DNA of 64,000 nt from Actinoalloteichus caeruleus DSM 43889 (GTDB lineage: Bacteria > Actinomycetota > Actinomycetes > Mycobacteriales > Pseudonocardiaceae): contig NZ_AUBJ02000001.1 of NCBI RefSeq assembly GCF_000429185.2, forward strand, positions 4,526,001 through 4,590,000. Reading direction: 5' to 3'. The notes under the pieces are model-generated. The model worked only from the letters and a program-made list of their open reading frames with translations, ran no database searches and was not told the origin of the DNA. Position 1 is the first letter of the stretch; each line of letters opens with the position of its first letter. Shown in pieces: positions 39,298-47,845 of the stretch. Made by a program: the position numbers and the translations under genes.

Positions 39298-40362
39298 TCA
39301 GCCGAGCACCTGCCAGGTGTCGTTCCCACGCAGCAGCGCGGCCAGGTCGCCCGGCTTCGACTCCTGGGCCAGCCGCACCTGCTCCCTGGCCAGGTCGTCG
39401 TAGGTCGGACGGCTCACGGACCGGAAGATCCCGGTCGGGGTGTGCTCCAGGTCCTGCCCGCCGAGCCGGGACAACGCGAACGCGTAACCCGGGTCGGTGC
39501 GGCTGGCGTCGTGCACGACCACGGCGTCCTCACCCACCTCGGAGACCTTGCGGACGCGCAGTTCGAAGCCGTCCTGGACGACACCGAACTCGCCATCCGG
39601 CCCGAACCGGATCGGCTCGCCGTCCCGCAGCGGGACGATGCGCCGCTCCCGCTCACCCGGATCCTTGAGCACGTCGAACGCGCCATCGTTGAAGATCGGG
39701 CAGTTCTGGTAGATCTCGACGAGGGCGCTGCCCCGGTGCTCCGCCGCCGCCCGCAGGACCTCGGTCAGTTGCTTGCGGTCGGAGTCCATCGCCCGGGCGA
39801 CGAAGGTCGCCTCCGCGCCCAACGCCAACGAGACCGGGTTGAACGGGTGGTCCAGCGAGCCGGCCGGGGTGGACTTGGTGACCTTCCCCTGCTCCGAGGT
39901 CGGCGAGTACTGGCCCTTGGTGAGCCCGTAGATCCTGTTGTTGAACAACAGGATCTTCAGGTTGACGTTCCGGCGGAGCGTGTGGATCAGGTGGTTCCCG
40001 CCGATCGACAGCGCGTCACCGTCACCGGTGACCACCCACACCGACAGGTCGGGACGCGAGGTGGCCAACCCGGTGGCGATCGCGGGGGCGCGGCCGTGGA
40101 TCGAGTGCACCCCGTAGGTGTTCAGGTAGTACGGGAAGCGGGAGGAGCAGCCGATGCCGGAGACGAAGACGGTGTTCTCCCGCTTCAGCCGCAGCTCGGG
40201 CAGGAAGGACCGCACCGCGGCGAGCACGGCGTAGTCCCCGCAACCCGGGCACCAGCGGACCTCCTGGTCCGAGGTGTAGCTCTTCGCGGTCTGCTTCTCG
40301 TCCGTGGTGGGGACTCCGGCGGTGCCACCGATCGAGGGCAGGCCGAGATCAACCGTGGTCAC
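39298..40362 (-). CDS. korB: 2-oxoacid:ferredoxin oxidoreductase, beta subunit
   Basis: The thiamine-diphosphate subunit of 2-oxoglutarate (or related 2-oxoacid) ferredoxin oxidoreductase. 354 residues. RWCPGCGDYAVLAAV near residue 37 supplies cluster-ligand Cys residues, and the ThDP/Mg motif VVTGDGDALSIGGNHL is near residue 111. IYGLTKGQYSPTSEQG near residue 145 is characteristic. It lies downstream of korA with a 94 bp gap, in one operon. This pair can replace or support 2-oxoglutarate dehydrogenase in actinobacteria and delivers reduced ferredoxin. Confidence 0.94.
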   Translation of the reverse strand: MTTVDLGLPSIGGTAGVPTTDEKQTAKSYTSDQEVRWCPGCGDYAVLAAVRSFLPELRLKRENTVFVSGIGCSSRFPYYLNTYGVHSIHGRAPAIATGLATSRPDLSVWVVTGDGDALSIGGNHLIHTLRRNVNLKILLFNNRIYGLTKGQYSPTSEQGKVTKSTPAGSLDHPFNPVSLALGAEATFVARAMDSDRKQLTEVLRAAAEHRGSALVEIYQNCPIFNDGAFDVLKDPGERERRIVPLRDGEPIRFGPDGEFGVVQDGFELRVRKVSEVGEDAVVVHDASRTDPGYAFALSRLGGQDLEHTPTGIFRSVSRPTYDDLAREQVRLAQESKPGDLAALLRGNDTWQVLG

Positions 40363-40456
40363 GCGTCCTCCTGACGTGATCCTGCGCGCCCGGTCCGGTG
40401 GACCGGGCGGCCCGAGGCGGGCTGGTCCGGTGTGTGGTGCGGTGCGCGGGACCCGT

Positions 40457-42397
40457 TCACGCGTGGGCCCCCTGGAGCACCTGGTCGAAGACCAACTGGA
40501 GCTCCTCGGCCTTGAACGGGAGACCCGCCACCTTGGTGTGGCTGACCACGTCGACGAGGTACCTGGCGCGCAGCAACGTCGCCAGCTGCCCGAGGTTCAT
40601 CTCCGGCACGATCACCCGCCGGTAGCGCCCCAGCACGTCACCGAGGTTGGATGGCATCGGGTTGAGGTGGCGCAGGTGCGCCTGCGCGATCGGGGTCCCC
40701 GTCGCCCGGACCCGCCGACAGGCCGCTCCGATGGGCCCGTAGGTGGAGCCCCAGCCCAGGACCAGCACGTCAGCCACCCCGGAGGGGTCGTCGACCTCGA
40801 TGTCCGGCACGGTGATGCCGTCGATCTTGGCCTGGCGGAGGCGCACCATCCGGTCGTGGTTGTCGGGGTCGTAGGAGATGTCCCCGCGCCCGTCGGACTT
40901 CTCCAGACCGCCGATGCGGTGTTCGAGGCCCGGCGTCCCCGGAACGGCCCACGGTCGCGCCAGCGTCTCCGGGTCCCGCAGGTAGGGCCAGAACTCGCCG
41001 GACCCGTCCGGGGCGTTGGGTTCGCTCGCGAACGGCACGCGGAGGTCGGGGAGCGCCGTGAGGTCCGGCAGCAACCACGGCTCGGAGCCGTTGGCGATGT
41101 ACCCGTCGGAGAGCAGCAGCACCGGCGTGCGGTAGGTGAGCGCGATCCGGGTGGCCTCCAGCGCGACGTCGAAGCAGTCGGCGGGCGAGGACGGGGCCAG
41201 CACCGGCACGGGAGCCTCGCCGTTGCGCCCGTACATCGCCTGGAGCAGGTCGGCCTGCTCGGTCTTGGTCGGCAGTCCCGTGGACGGGCCGCCACGCTGG
41301 ATGTCGCAGATCAGCAGCGGGAGCTCCGTCATCACGGCCAGCCCGATCGTCTCGGACTTGAGGGCGATGCCGGGCCCGGAGGTCGTGGTCACACCGAGGG
41401 CACCCCCGTAGGAGGCCCCCAACGCCGCCCCGATCCCGGCGATCTCGTCCTCGGCCTGGAACGTCGTCACCCCGAAGTTCTTGTGCTTGCTCAGCTCGTG
41501 CAGCACGTCGGAGGCGGGGGTGATCGGGTAGGTGCCGAGGAAGACGTCCAGCCCGGACCGTTGGCCGGCGGCCACGATCCCGTAGGCCAACGCCAGGTTC
41601 CCCGTGATCTGGCGGTAGGTGCCGGGCGGTAGCTTCGCCGGCGCGACCTCGTAGGTCACCCCGAAGGCCTCGGTGGTCTCGCCGTAGTTCCAGCCGGTGC
41701 GGAACGCGAGGATGTTGGCTTCGGCGATCTCGGGGCGCCGCCGGAACTTCTCCCGGAGGAACCGTTCGGTGCCCTCCGTGGGGCGGTTGTACATCCAGGA
41801 CAACAGGCCGAGCGCGAACATGTTCTTCGCCCGCTCGGCATCCTTCTTCGACAGCCCAGTCTCCTCCAGGGCGCCCCTGGTCAGGGACGCCATGGCGACC
41901 TCGTGCACCTGGAACCCGCCGAGCGAGCCGTCCTCCAACGGGTTCGACGAGTAACCGACCTTGGTCAGGTTCCGCTTGGTGAACTCGTCGGTGTTGAGGA
42001 TCAGGATGCCGCCCTGCGGCAGGTCCCGGATGTTGGCCTTCAACGCGGCCGGGTTCATCGCGACCAGGACGTCGGGGCGGTCTCCCGGGGTGAGGATGTC
42101 GTAGTCCGCGAAGTGCAGCTGGAAGCTGGACACCCCCGGGAGCGTGCCGGCGGGGGCGCGGATCTCGGCGGGGAAGTTGGGCAGGGTGGCGAGGTCGTTG
42201 CCGAAGGCGGCGGCCTCGGAGGTGAAACGGTCGCCGGTGAGCTGCATCCCGTCGCCGGAGTCACCAGCGAACCGGATCACCACCCGGTCGAGTTTGTGAG
42301 CCTCTTTCGAGCGGGCCGGTAGGCCCTGGACGCCGTCCGGGAGCGCGGCTGCGCCGTTCCCGGCGGGACCGTCGCCGCCGTGGCCGGTCACGGTCAT
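40457..42397 (-). CDS. korA: 2-oxoacid:ferredoxin oxidoreductase, alpha subunit (gamma-alpha fusion)
   Basis: 646 residues with the gamma domain first (VVIRFAGDSGDGMQLTGDRF near residue 35) and the alpha pyrimidine-binding domain second (YPITPASDVLHELSKH near residue 260, then TTSGPGIALKSETIGLAVM). This fused order is usual in actinobacteria. The C-terminal part ends with GATG-type 2-oxoacid oxidoreductase segments (PEMNLGQLATLLRARYLVD). The ATG at 42397 has AAGGA upstream, so the longer in-frame extension to 42592 is rejected. A GTGA-N6-TCAC dyad lies about 230 bp upstream at 42623. Confidence 0.94.
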   Translation of the reverse strand: MTVTGHGGDGPAGNGAAALPDGVQGLPARSKEAHKLDRVVIRFAGDSGDGMQLTGDRFTSEAAAFGNDLATLPNFPAEIRAPAGTLPGVSSFQLHFADYDILTPGDRPDVLVAMNPAALKANIRDLPQGGILILNTDEFTKRNLTKVGYSSNPLEDGSLGGFQVHEVAMASLTRGALEETGLSKKDAERAKNMFALGLLSWMYNRPTEGTERFLREKFRRRPEIAEANILAFRTGWNYGETTEAFGVTYEVAPAKLPPGTYRQITGNLALAYGIVAAGQRSGLDVFLGTYPITPASDVLHELSKHKNFGVTTFQAEDEIAGIGAALGASYGGALGVTTTSGPGIALKSETIGLAVMTELPLLICDIQRGGPSTGLPTKTEQADLLQAMYGRNGEAPVPVLAPSSPADCFDVALEATRIALTYRTPVLLLSDGYIANGSEPWLLPDLTALPDLRVPFASEPNAPDGSGEFWPYLRDPETLARPWAVPGTPGLEHRIGGLEKSDGRGDISYDPDNHDRMVRLRQAKIDGITVPDIEVDDPSGVADVLVLGWGSTYGPIGAACRRVRATGTPIAQAHLRHLNPMPSNLGDVLGRYRRVIVPEMNLGQLATLLRARYLVDVVSHTKVAGLPFKAEELQLVFDQVLQGAHA

Positions 42398-42622
42398 GTC
42401 TTCGCAGTCCTTAGCGTTGTTGGGGTGGCGGCCGTCGCCGCTCTCGACGCGTTTCCTCCAGTCGAGAGTAGCCGCTGATCGGTTGGCCACCGGAGGCCGA
42501 GCAACGGTTCGTTCACCATCCGGACACCGGTGTCCGGAACGCCACGGCCCGCCGCCGTGGCCAGCCGGACCCCCGGCTTCGTCCATTGGCACGATAAGGA
42601 CAACCTTACTAGCCAGCCGGGT

Positions 42623-42640
42623 TAGTGAATCCGGTCACTT
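42623..42640. promoter_or_regulatory. CRP/Rex-like dyad upstream of korA
   Basis: TAGTGAATCCGGTCACTT contains AGTGA and TCACT as perfect inverted arms with a 6-base spacer. Its left ten bases with flank (GTTAGTGAAT) are identical to those of the menJ operator at 16156. It lies in the korA upstream region, beyond the lrp terminator. Confidence 0.4.
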
Positions 42641-42710
42641 GCTCGACTGACGTCGTGACCCTCGGCGTTCACCGGACCCCGGGGAGTGGTCGTGCGGTCG
42701 TCGCGTCGTG

Positions 42711-42742
42711 GAGGGGGCCGGCGGGCACGCCGGCGCCCCCTC
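42711..42742 (-). terminator. Terminator hairpin at the end of the Lrp gene
   Basis: GAGGGGGC pairs with GCCCCCTC and CGGCG with CGCCG, with a two-base bulge, around a 4-base loop. It overlaps the last bases of the Lrp-family gene stop codon and ends that minus-strand transcript before korA. Confidence 0.6.
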
Positions 42743-43205
42743 AGGAGGACGGTGCGGTTCGCCCGTCTGGTTGCGGGGGGCGCTCCAGGAGGGTCGACAG
42801 CACCACGGTCGAGACGGTGCGGTCGACGATGTCCACCGCCCGCAGGCGTTCCAGTGCCGTCTCGAGGTGGTGGATGCTCGCGGCCCGCAGGTGCACGATG
42901 GCGTCGGCCGCTCCCGACACGGTGTAGGCGGCCACGATCTCCGGGAGCGGTTCGAGGCTGCTCCTGATCCGTCCCGGCGTCACGTTGCCGTTGCAGTGCA
43001 CCTCGACGAAGGCCTCCGTGCCCCAGCCGAGGGCCTCCGGGTCGACCACGGCGGTGAAGCCCCGCAGGATGCCCAGGTCGAGCAGTTTGTCCACCCGCCG
43101 CTTCACCGCGGGCGCCGAGAGCCCCACCACCGCGCCGATGTCCGCGTAACTCGATCGGGCATCGGCGACCATGCGTGAAACGATTCGTTGGTCAATCTCA
43201 TCCAT
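42741..43205 (-). CDS. Lrp/AsnC family transcriptional regulator
   Basis: An approximately 154-residue regulator. The N-terminal winged HTH (DEIDQRIVSRMVADARSSYA, then VGLSAPAVKRRVDKL) is followed by the ligand-binding RAM domain (GFTAVVDPEALGWG and VSGAADAIVHLRAASIHHLE). Lrp proteins respond to amino acids. It is divergent from the dimethylargininase gene with about 75 bp between them, so it probably controls that gene in response to arginine-related amino acids (inference). The ATG at 43205 fits the family N-terminus; an ATG at 43214 is also possible. A terminator overlaps the stop. Confidence 0.9.
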   Translation of the reverse strand: MDEIDQRIVSRMVADARSSYADIGAVVGLSAPAVKRRVDKLLDLGILRGFTAVVDPEALGWGTEAFVEVHCNGNVTPGRIRSSLEPLPEIVAAYTVSGAADAIVHLRAASIHHLETALERLRAVDIVDRTVSTVVLSTLLERPPQPDGRTAPSS

Positions 43206-43230
43206 GCGAAACATTCTGCCGGTAAAAACG

Positions 43231-43256
43231 CAACGCAGCGGCGTTGTTCGTAGTAT
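43231..43256 (+). promoter_or_regulatory. Dyad and -10-like box in the Lrp/dimethylargininase spacer
   Basis: CAACGC (43231-43236) and GCGTTG (43241-43246) are perfect arms around AGCG, immediately before TAGTAT (43251-43256), a good -10 match. A regulator bound here would cover the promoter of the dimethylargininase gene. Lrp as the binder is inference. Confidence 0.4.
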
Positions 43257-43279
43257 CTGGCGGGATTTACATTTCGTTC

Positions 43280-44209
43280 ATGTCGTCCATCACCTCGGGT
43301 GCTCCCGTTTCCGCCGCCGCTCCGGTCGCCAGTGGCGCCACGCCCAGCCAGGTGCTGCCCCAACCGGCCGAACGGCGGAGCACGACGACCGATCGCCAGG
43401 AGACCCCCCGCCGGTACCTGATGTGCCCTCCCGCGCATTTCGAGGTGAGCTACGCCATCAACCCGTGGATGGACCCCGCCGCCCCGGTCAGCCGGGAGCG
43501 GGCCCTCGACCAGTGGCACGCGCTGCGCCGCGTCTACGAGGGACTCGGGCACCGGGTCGAGGTGATCGACCCCGTCGAGGGGCTGCCGGACATGGTGTTC
43601 GCCGCGAACTCCGGGACGGTGGTCGGCGGCCGGGTGCTGGGCGCGCGGTTCCGGTCGGCCGAGCGGGCCGACGAGGCGGCGCACTACCGGCGCTGGTTCG
43701 AGGCCAACGGCTACGCCGACGTGACGATGCCGGTGCACGTCAACGAGGCGGAAGGGGACCTCACCTGGACCGGACGCCTGCTGCTGGCCGGAACGGGATT
43801 CCGCACCGAACTCGCCGCGCACGCGGAGGCACAGGAGGCCCTGGGCGTCCCGGTGGTGTCCCTGCGCCTGGTCGACCCCCGGCTGTACCACCTGGACACC
43901 GCGCTCTTCGTGCTCGACGACCAGGGGCCCGACCCCCTGATCGCCTACTACCCGCCGGCCTTCTCCCCCGGATCACGCCAGGTCCTCGAACGCCTCTTCC
44001 CGGACGCGGTGATCGCGGACGACACCGACGCCCGGTGCCTCGGGCTCAACGGGGTGTCCGACGGCCGCCACGTCGTGCTGCCCCTCGAGGCCACCAACCT
44101 GGCCGCACGGGTCGCGCTGCGCGGGTTCGACCCCGTCCTCGTCGACGTCAGCGAACTCCGCAAGGCTGGCGGGGGGCCCAAGTGCTGCACGATGGAGCTG
44201 CGGGACTGA
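43280..44209 (+). CDS. ddaH: Dimethylargininase / amidinotransferase-fold hydrolase
   Basis: A guanidine-modifying enzyme that hydrolyses methylated arginine to citrulline and a methylamine, or acts on a close arginine analogue. About 309 residues. PDMVFAANSGTVVGGRVL near residue 105 carries the substrate-binding Asp/Asn, YHLDTALFVL contains the catalytic His, and the catalytic Cys is in CCTMELRD at the very C-terminus. The ATG at 43280 is preferred, although no strong ribosome site precedes it. The first 40 residues are Pro/Ser/Ala-rich. Arginine deiminase-like use of free arginine cannot be excluded. Confidence 0.85.
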   Translation: MSSITSGAPVSAAAPVASGATPSQVLPQPAERRSTTTDRQETPRRYLMCPPAHFEVSYAINPWMDPAAPVSRERALDQWHALRRVYEGLGHRVEVIDPVEGLPDMVFAANSGTVVGGRVLGARFRSAERADEAAHYRRWFEANGYADVTMPVHVNEAEGDLTWTGRLLLAGTGFRTELAAHAEAQEALGVPVVSLRLVDPRLYHLDTALFVLDDQGPDPLIAYYPPAFSPGSRQVLERLFPDAVIADDTDARCLGLNGVSDGRHVVLPLEATNLAARVALRGFDPVLVDVSELRKAGGGPKCCTMELRD

Positions 44210-44269
44210 GGCGGACCGGCGTCGGACCGGAGTCGACGTCGCGCCCCGGGAGGCGCGCCTGGCCGACAC

Positions 44270-44299
44270 GGGCCGGCCGGCCCGCGCGCCGGCCGGCCC
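44270..44299. terminator. Bidirectional terminator hairpin
   Basis: GGGCCGGCCGG (44270-44280) pairs perfectly with CCGGCCGGCCC (44289-44299) around an 8-base loop, between the convergent ddaH gene and the small exported protein gene. Confidence 0.7.
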
Positions 44300-44305
44300 C
44301 ACCCG

Positions 44306-44551
44306 TCAGAGCATGCCCGCCTCGGCCAGCTTGTCGGCCAGGCAGGTGTCGTACACGGGGTCGTACAGCTTGCCGCCGGTGACCGCGCCGACCACGACGG
44401 TGGTCGCGCAGACGTGGTTCTCCACCTCGGTCCCCAGCCGGTCGAGCGCCGGGTCCAGCCGGTTCCCCGCCTCGGCGGCGAAGGCGGCCGGGGCGCCGGC
44501 GGCGAGCAGACCGGCAACTGCGGCGGAGACCGTTCCAAACTGCTTCAACAC
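44306..44551 (-). CDS. Small exported protein with two cysteines
   Basis: An 81-residue protein with a clear signal peptide (FGTVSAAVAGLLAAGAPAAF, cleavage probably after AFA at about residue 25). This leaves a mature product of about 56 residues with two Cys (HVCATTVVVG and YDTCLADKL) that could form one disulfide. The segment TTVVVGAVTGGKLYDP resembles small secreted actinomycete proteins of unknown function. It is convergent with ddaH, ending at a shared terminator. No homologous function is recognised. Confidence 0.65.
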   Translation of the reverse strand: MLKQFGTVSAAVAGLLAAGAPAAFAAEAGNRLDPALDRLGTEVENHVCATTVVVGAVTGGKLYDPVYDTCLADKLAEAGML

Positions 44552-44782
44552 TGTGATGACCTCTTCGTCCGGGACATGGCCACGCCGCCATCCGGCGGGA
44601 AGCCCTGGATGATCAAGAGGTCAAACGTAGTGGCGGCCGCTCGCCCCTCGGCCTGTCCTGACCGCATCGAGTGGATCTCTTCGCCCGTCCAGGTGAGGGG
44701 CGGGCAGCGAGTTCCCTCGGCTCGCCGAACCCCGGACTTCGTGCTCCGCTCCCCGGCGGCCGGCCGTGAGAGGCTGACCGTC

Positions 44783-45148
44783 ATGGTCACCGCCCGCCGC
44801 ATCGCCCCGATCCTCCCCGTCCGCGACCTGCTCGCCGCGATGGAGCACTACCGGACGCTCGGCTTCGAGGTGGCGGCCCACGACGACGCCAGCTACGCCT
44901 TCGCCCAGCGGGACGAGGTCGAGATCCACCTCACCCCCGTGGTGGGGCACGACCCGGCGACCAGCGCCGGCGCCGCCTACCTCTACGTCGACGACGCCGC
45001 CGCGCTCGCCGCCGCCTGGGAGGCGAGCTCCTCCCTCGGCACCACCCGGCCGCCGGTCGCCACCGACCACGGGCTCCTGGAGGGCGCGCACGTCGACCCC
45101 GACGGCAACCTGATCCGGTTCGGCTCCCCGCTGCCCCCACCGGGCTGA
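44783..45148 (+). CDS. VOC family (glyoxalase/bleomycin-resistance-like) protein
   Basis: A 121-residue single VOC module: RIAPILPVRDLLAAMEHYRTLG at the start with the first metal-site region altered, DEVEIHLTPV with the HxH-like segment, AYLYVDDAAALAAAWE, and DPDGNLIRFG at the end with the usual Glu position replaced by Arg/Phe context. Members either catalyse metal-dependent reactions or bind drugs such as bleomycin. The role here is unknown. The ATG at 44783 begins the domain; the long upstream frame is not coding-like. Confidence 0.75.
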   Translation: MVTARRIAPILPVRDLLAAMEHYRTLGFEVAAHDDASYAFAQRDEVEIHLTPVVGHDPATSAGAAYLYVDDAAALAAAWEASSSLGTTRPPVATDHGLLEGAHVDPDGNLIRFGSPLPPPG

Positions 45149-45244
45149 CCACCCCCCACCCCTCCGGCCGGTCACCTCCGCCGAGCGAGTCCGACGGCTC
45201 ACCGCCGGGTCCCCGGCCGCCCACCCCGCCTACGCTGTCGCCTC

Positions 45245-45751
45245 GTGACCACCACCCCACTCCGACTCGGCCCACCCGCACCTCGGCGGACATCGCTGTC
45301 GTGGGAGGGGCGGTTCCGGGTCACCGTGCTCGACCTGGGGCTCGCCTGCTGCGGTGTCGAGGTGATGGCGGCACTCCACGAGGAGGGCGCCCCCACCGAA
45401 CCAGACGCCACCGAACCCCCGGACCTCCCCATCGGGTGGGTGCTGGTGGTGTCCGGGACGGTCACCGACGTGATGCTCCCCGCCGTGCTGGCCACCTACG
45501 CCGAACTACCGGAGCCCCGCTACGTCCTCTCGGTCGGAGCCTGCAGCAACACCGGCGGCCCCTACTGGGACTCCTACAGCGTCACCAAGGGCATCGACCA
45601 GTTGCTCCCGGTCCACGTCGCGGTCCCCGGCTGCCCGCCCCGCCCCGACGCCGTGCTGGGCGGACTGCGCGCCCTCCACCGGATGCTCACCGAGGGCGCG
45701 ACACCCGGCACGGCCAGCGCACCGGGCACATCCGAGGGGGACACCGCATGA
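45245..45751 (+). CDS. Second NuoB-like subunit
   Basis: A 168-residue homolog of complex I subunit B. The four N2-cluster Cys are kept: [11 protein letters not shown] near residue 33, [13 protein letters not shown] near residue 98 and [11 protein letters not shown] near residue 127. It differs strongly from the main NuoB at 18537, for example in [11 protein letters not shown]. It is the first gene of an isolated three-gene set with NuoC- and NuoI-like genes and starts with GTG. The stop overlaps the next gene by four bases. It could belong to an alternative ferredoxin- or hydrogenase-linked module with subunits encoded elsewhere. Confidence 0.85.
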   Translation: MTTTPLRLGPPAPRRTSLSWEGRFRVTVLDLGLACCGVEVMAALHEEGAPTEPDATEPPDLPIGWVLVVSGTVTDVMLPAVLATYAELPEPRYVLSVGACSNTGGPYWDSYSVTKGIDQLLPVHVAVPGCPPRPDAVLGGLRALHRMLTEGATPGTASAPGTSEGDTA

Positions 45752-46335
45752 GGGCCGGATCCGCGGAACTCGCCGAGGAGCTGTCGAGACACCTGACGGA
45801 CGCCGAGATCTCCTCGGAGTTCGGCCAGCACGCGGTGTCCGTGCCGCTCACCAGCTGGCCCGGCGCGGCCCTCGCCGCCCGCGACCTCCTCGGATGCGCC
45901 CTCTTCGACTGGCTCGGCGCGGAGGACGACGGTGCCCCCACCGAGGAACCAGGGCGGGCACACCGCGTCACCCTGCACGTCGTGGACCCCGCGCGCCGCC
46001 TCGGGCTGCTGCTCCGCACCCAGGTGGTGTCCGGCGGAACCCTGCCCAGCCTGCACCAGGTGTGGGACGGCGCCGCCTGGCACGAACGGGAGCTCGCGGA
46101 GATGTTCGGGCTCGACGTGACCGGGCTGGCGACACCACCGCTGTTGCTGGCCCCCTCCTTCGTCGGCCACCCCCTGCGGAAGGACTTCGTGCTGGCCTCC
46201 CGGGCCACCCGCCCCTGGCCCGGAGCTCCGGAGCCGGGGGAGTCCACCGCCGACGCCGCGACGGGCGGCCGGCGGCGCGGCACGCCGCCGGGCGTGCCGG
46301 ACCCGTCGTGGGGACCCAGGAGGGAAGGACCGTGA
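45748..46335 (+). CDS. Second NuoC-like subunit
   Basis: A 195-residue NuoC homolog. [15 protein letters not shown] near residue 115 and [14 protein letters not shown] near residue 140 match the complex I 30-kDa-subunit signature. It lacks the long N-terminal extension of the main NuoC and ends in a Pro/Gly-rich tail of about 40 residues. It overlaps the NuoB-like gene (ATGA) and the NuoI-like gene (GTGA) by four bases each, so all three should be made in fixed ratio. Confidence 0.85.
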   Translation: MRAGSAELAEELSRHLTDAEISSEFGQHAVSVPLTSWPGAALAARDLLGCALFDWLGAEDDGAPTEEPGRAHRVTLHVVDPARRLGLLLRTQVVSGGTLPSLHQVWDGAAWHERELAEMFGLDVTGLATPPLLLAPSFVGHPLRKDFVLASRATRPWPGAPEPGESTADAATGGRRRGTPPGVPDPSWGPRREGP

Positions 46336-46877
46336 GCGGCGTGCGGCCGACGACCGACAGCGGAACCGGTCCGGGGGACACCACCGGCACCCACGGCGGG
46401 CGCTCGGGGGTCCCGGCGCGATCCCGGGGCGCCATCGCCCTCGTGGAGGCGAACTGCACCGTCTGCATGCTGTGCGCCCGCGAGTGCCCGGACTGGTGCA
46501 TCCACATCGAGTCCCACACGGAGACGCTCCCGCAGCCGGGACGGGCGCGGGACCGCAGGCAACCGGTGCTCGACCGGTTCGCCATCGACTACGGACAGTG
46601 CCTGTACTGCGGGATCTGCGTCGAGGTCTGCCCCTTCGACGCCCTCCACTGGGCCGAGACCCACGACTACCCGGGGACCGGGGGCGCTGGCGGACTGGGA
46701 GCGACGTCGGAGCTGGTGGCGGAGCGGGACGACCTGACGGCCTCGGTCGCCGCCGTCCCTCCTCCCCCGCCGCTGGACGACGGAGCGGAACCACCTCCCG
46801 AGCGAACGGGACCTCGGTCACAGAAAGTGAGTGGGGGAACGTCCGGTCGGCCCAGCACGTTGTTCGGACGGACGTAA
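46332..46877 (+). CDS. Second NuoI-like two-cluster ferredoxin subunit
   Basis: A 181-residue protein with two 4Fe-4S motifs: [16 protein letters not shown] near residue 43 and [16 protein letters not shown] near residue 84. This is the NuoI pattern with different spacing around the motifs. The N-terminus and the approximately 60-residue C-terminus are disordered. The GTG start overlaps the NuoC-like stop. No nuoD, nuoH or antiporter-type gene accompanies this trio here; the next gene is htpX, 40 bp away. Confidence 0.85.
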   Translation: MSGVRPTTDSGTGPGDTTGTHGGRSGVPARSRGAIALVEANCTVCMLCARECPDWCIHIESHTETLPQPGRARDRRQPVLDRFAIDYGQCLYCGICVEVCPFDALHWAETHDYPGTGGAGGLGATSELVAERDDLTASVAAVPPPPPLDDGAEPPPERTGPRSQKVSGGTSGRPSTLFGRT

Positions 46878-46917
46878 CCGCACCGGCAGTCGAGTGATCC
46901 GGCGGAGGCGATACGAC

Positions 46918-47787
46918 GTGCACAAGCATTGGAACGGGCTGAAGACCGCGCTGCTCCTCGGCGGCCTCAGCGCGCTCATCATCGTCGTCGCGGGTGTGAT
47001 CGGAGCGCGGACCGGCCTGCTGATCGGTCTGGTGTTGGCGCTGGCCGTGAACGGCTACGCCTACTTCAACTCCGACAAGCTCGCCCTGCGCGCCATGCGC
47101 GCCAGGCCCGTCTCCGAGGCGGAACAACCGGCGATGTACCGGATCGTCCGGGAGCTGGCCACCAGCGCCCGGCAGCCGATGCCGCGGCTCTACGTGAGCC
47201 CCACCGAGGCACCCAACGCCTTCGCCACCGGCCGCAACCCGCGCAACGCCGCGGTCTGCTGCACCACCGGCATCCTGCGCCTGCTGGACGAACGGGAACT
47301 GCGCGGCGTGCTGGGCCACGAGCTCTCCCACGTCTACAACCGGGACATCCTCATCTCCTCGGTCGCCGGCGCGCTCGCCAGCGTGGTGACCTTCCTGGCG
47401 AACTTCGCCATGTTCTTCGGCGCCTTCGGCGGCAACGGCAACCGCTCGAACCCCTTCGCGTTGCTGCTCATCGCGCTGCTCGGCCCGATCGCCGCCGCCG
47501 TCGTCCAGATGGCGGTGAGCCGGTCGCGCGAGTACCAGGCGGACGCCTCCGGCGCGGAGCTGACCGGTGACCCGCTCGCCCTCGCCTCCGCGCTGCGGAA
47601 GCTGGAACGGGGTACCCGGGAGGCGCCACTCGCTCCGGAACCCCGGCTCGTGTCCGAGTCGCACCTGATGATCGCCAACCCGTTCCGCCCGGGGGAGGGG
47701 ATGGCCAGGATGTTCTCCACCCACCCCCCCATCGACGACCGGGTTCGCCGACTCGAGCAACTCGCCGGCCGGCAACTGCCCTGGTGA
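46918..47787 (+). CDS. htpX: Membrane zinc metalloprotease HtpX
   Basis: An M48-family protease that degrades damaged membrane proteins. 289 residues with two N-terminal membrane segments (residues about 12-50) and two more around residues 155-200. The zinc motif [11 protein letters not shown] is near residue 137 and the third-ligand Glu is in [12 protein letters not shown] near residue 206. The GTG at 46918 gives the normal N-terminus ([13 protein letters not shown]). It follows the NuoI-like gene by 40 bp and could be co-transcribed. Confidence 0.94.
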   Translation: MHKHWNGLKTALLLGGLSALIIVVAGVIGARTGLLIGLVLALAVNGYAYFNSDKLALRAMRARPVSEAEQPAMYRIVRELATSARQPMPRLYVSPTEAPNAFATGRNPRNAAVCCTTGILRLLDERELRGVLGHELSHVYNRDILISSVAGALASVVTFLANFAMFFGAFGGNGNRSNPFALLLIALLGPIAAAVVQMAVSRSREYQADASGAELTGDPLALASALRKLERGTREAPLAPEPRLVSESHLMIANPFRPGEGMARMFSTHPPIDDRVRRLEQLAGRQLPW

Positions 47788-47845
47788 GGCGGGCTGGCTC
47801 CGAGGCCGGCGCGCCTCGGGCCGCCAGCTCGGGGGAGGGGAGCCC

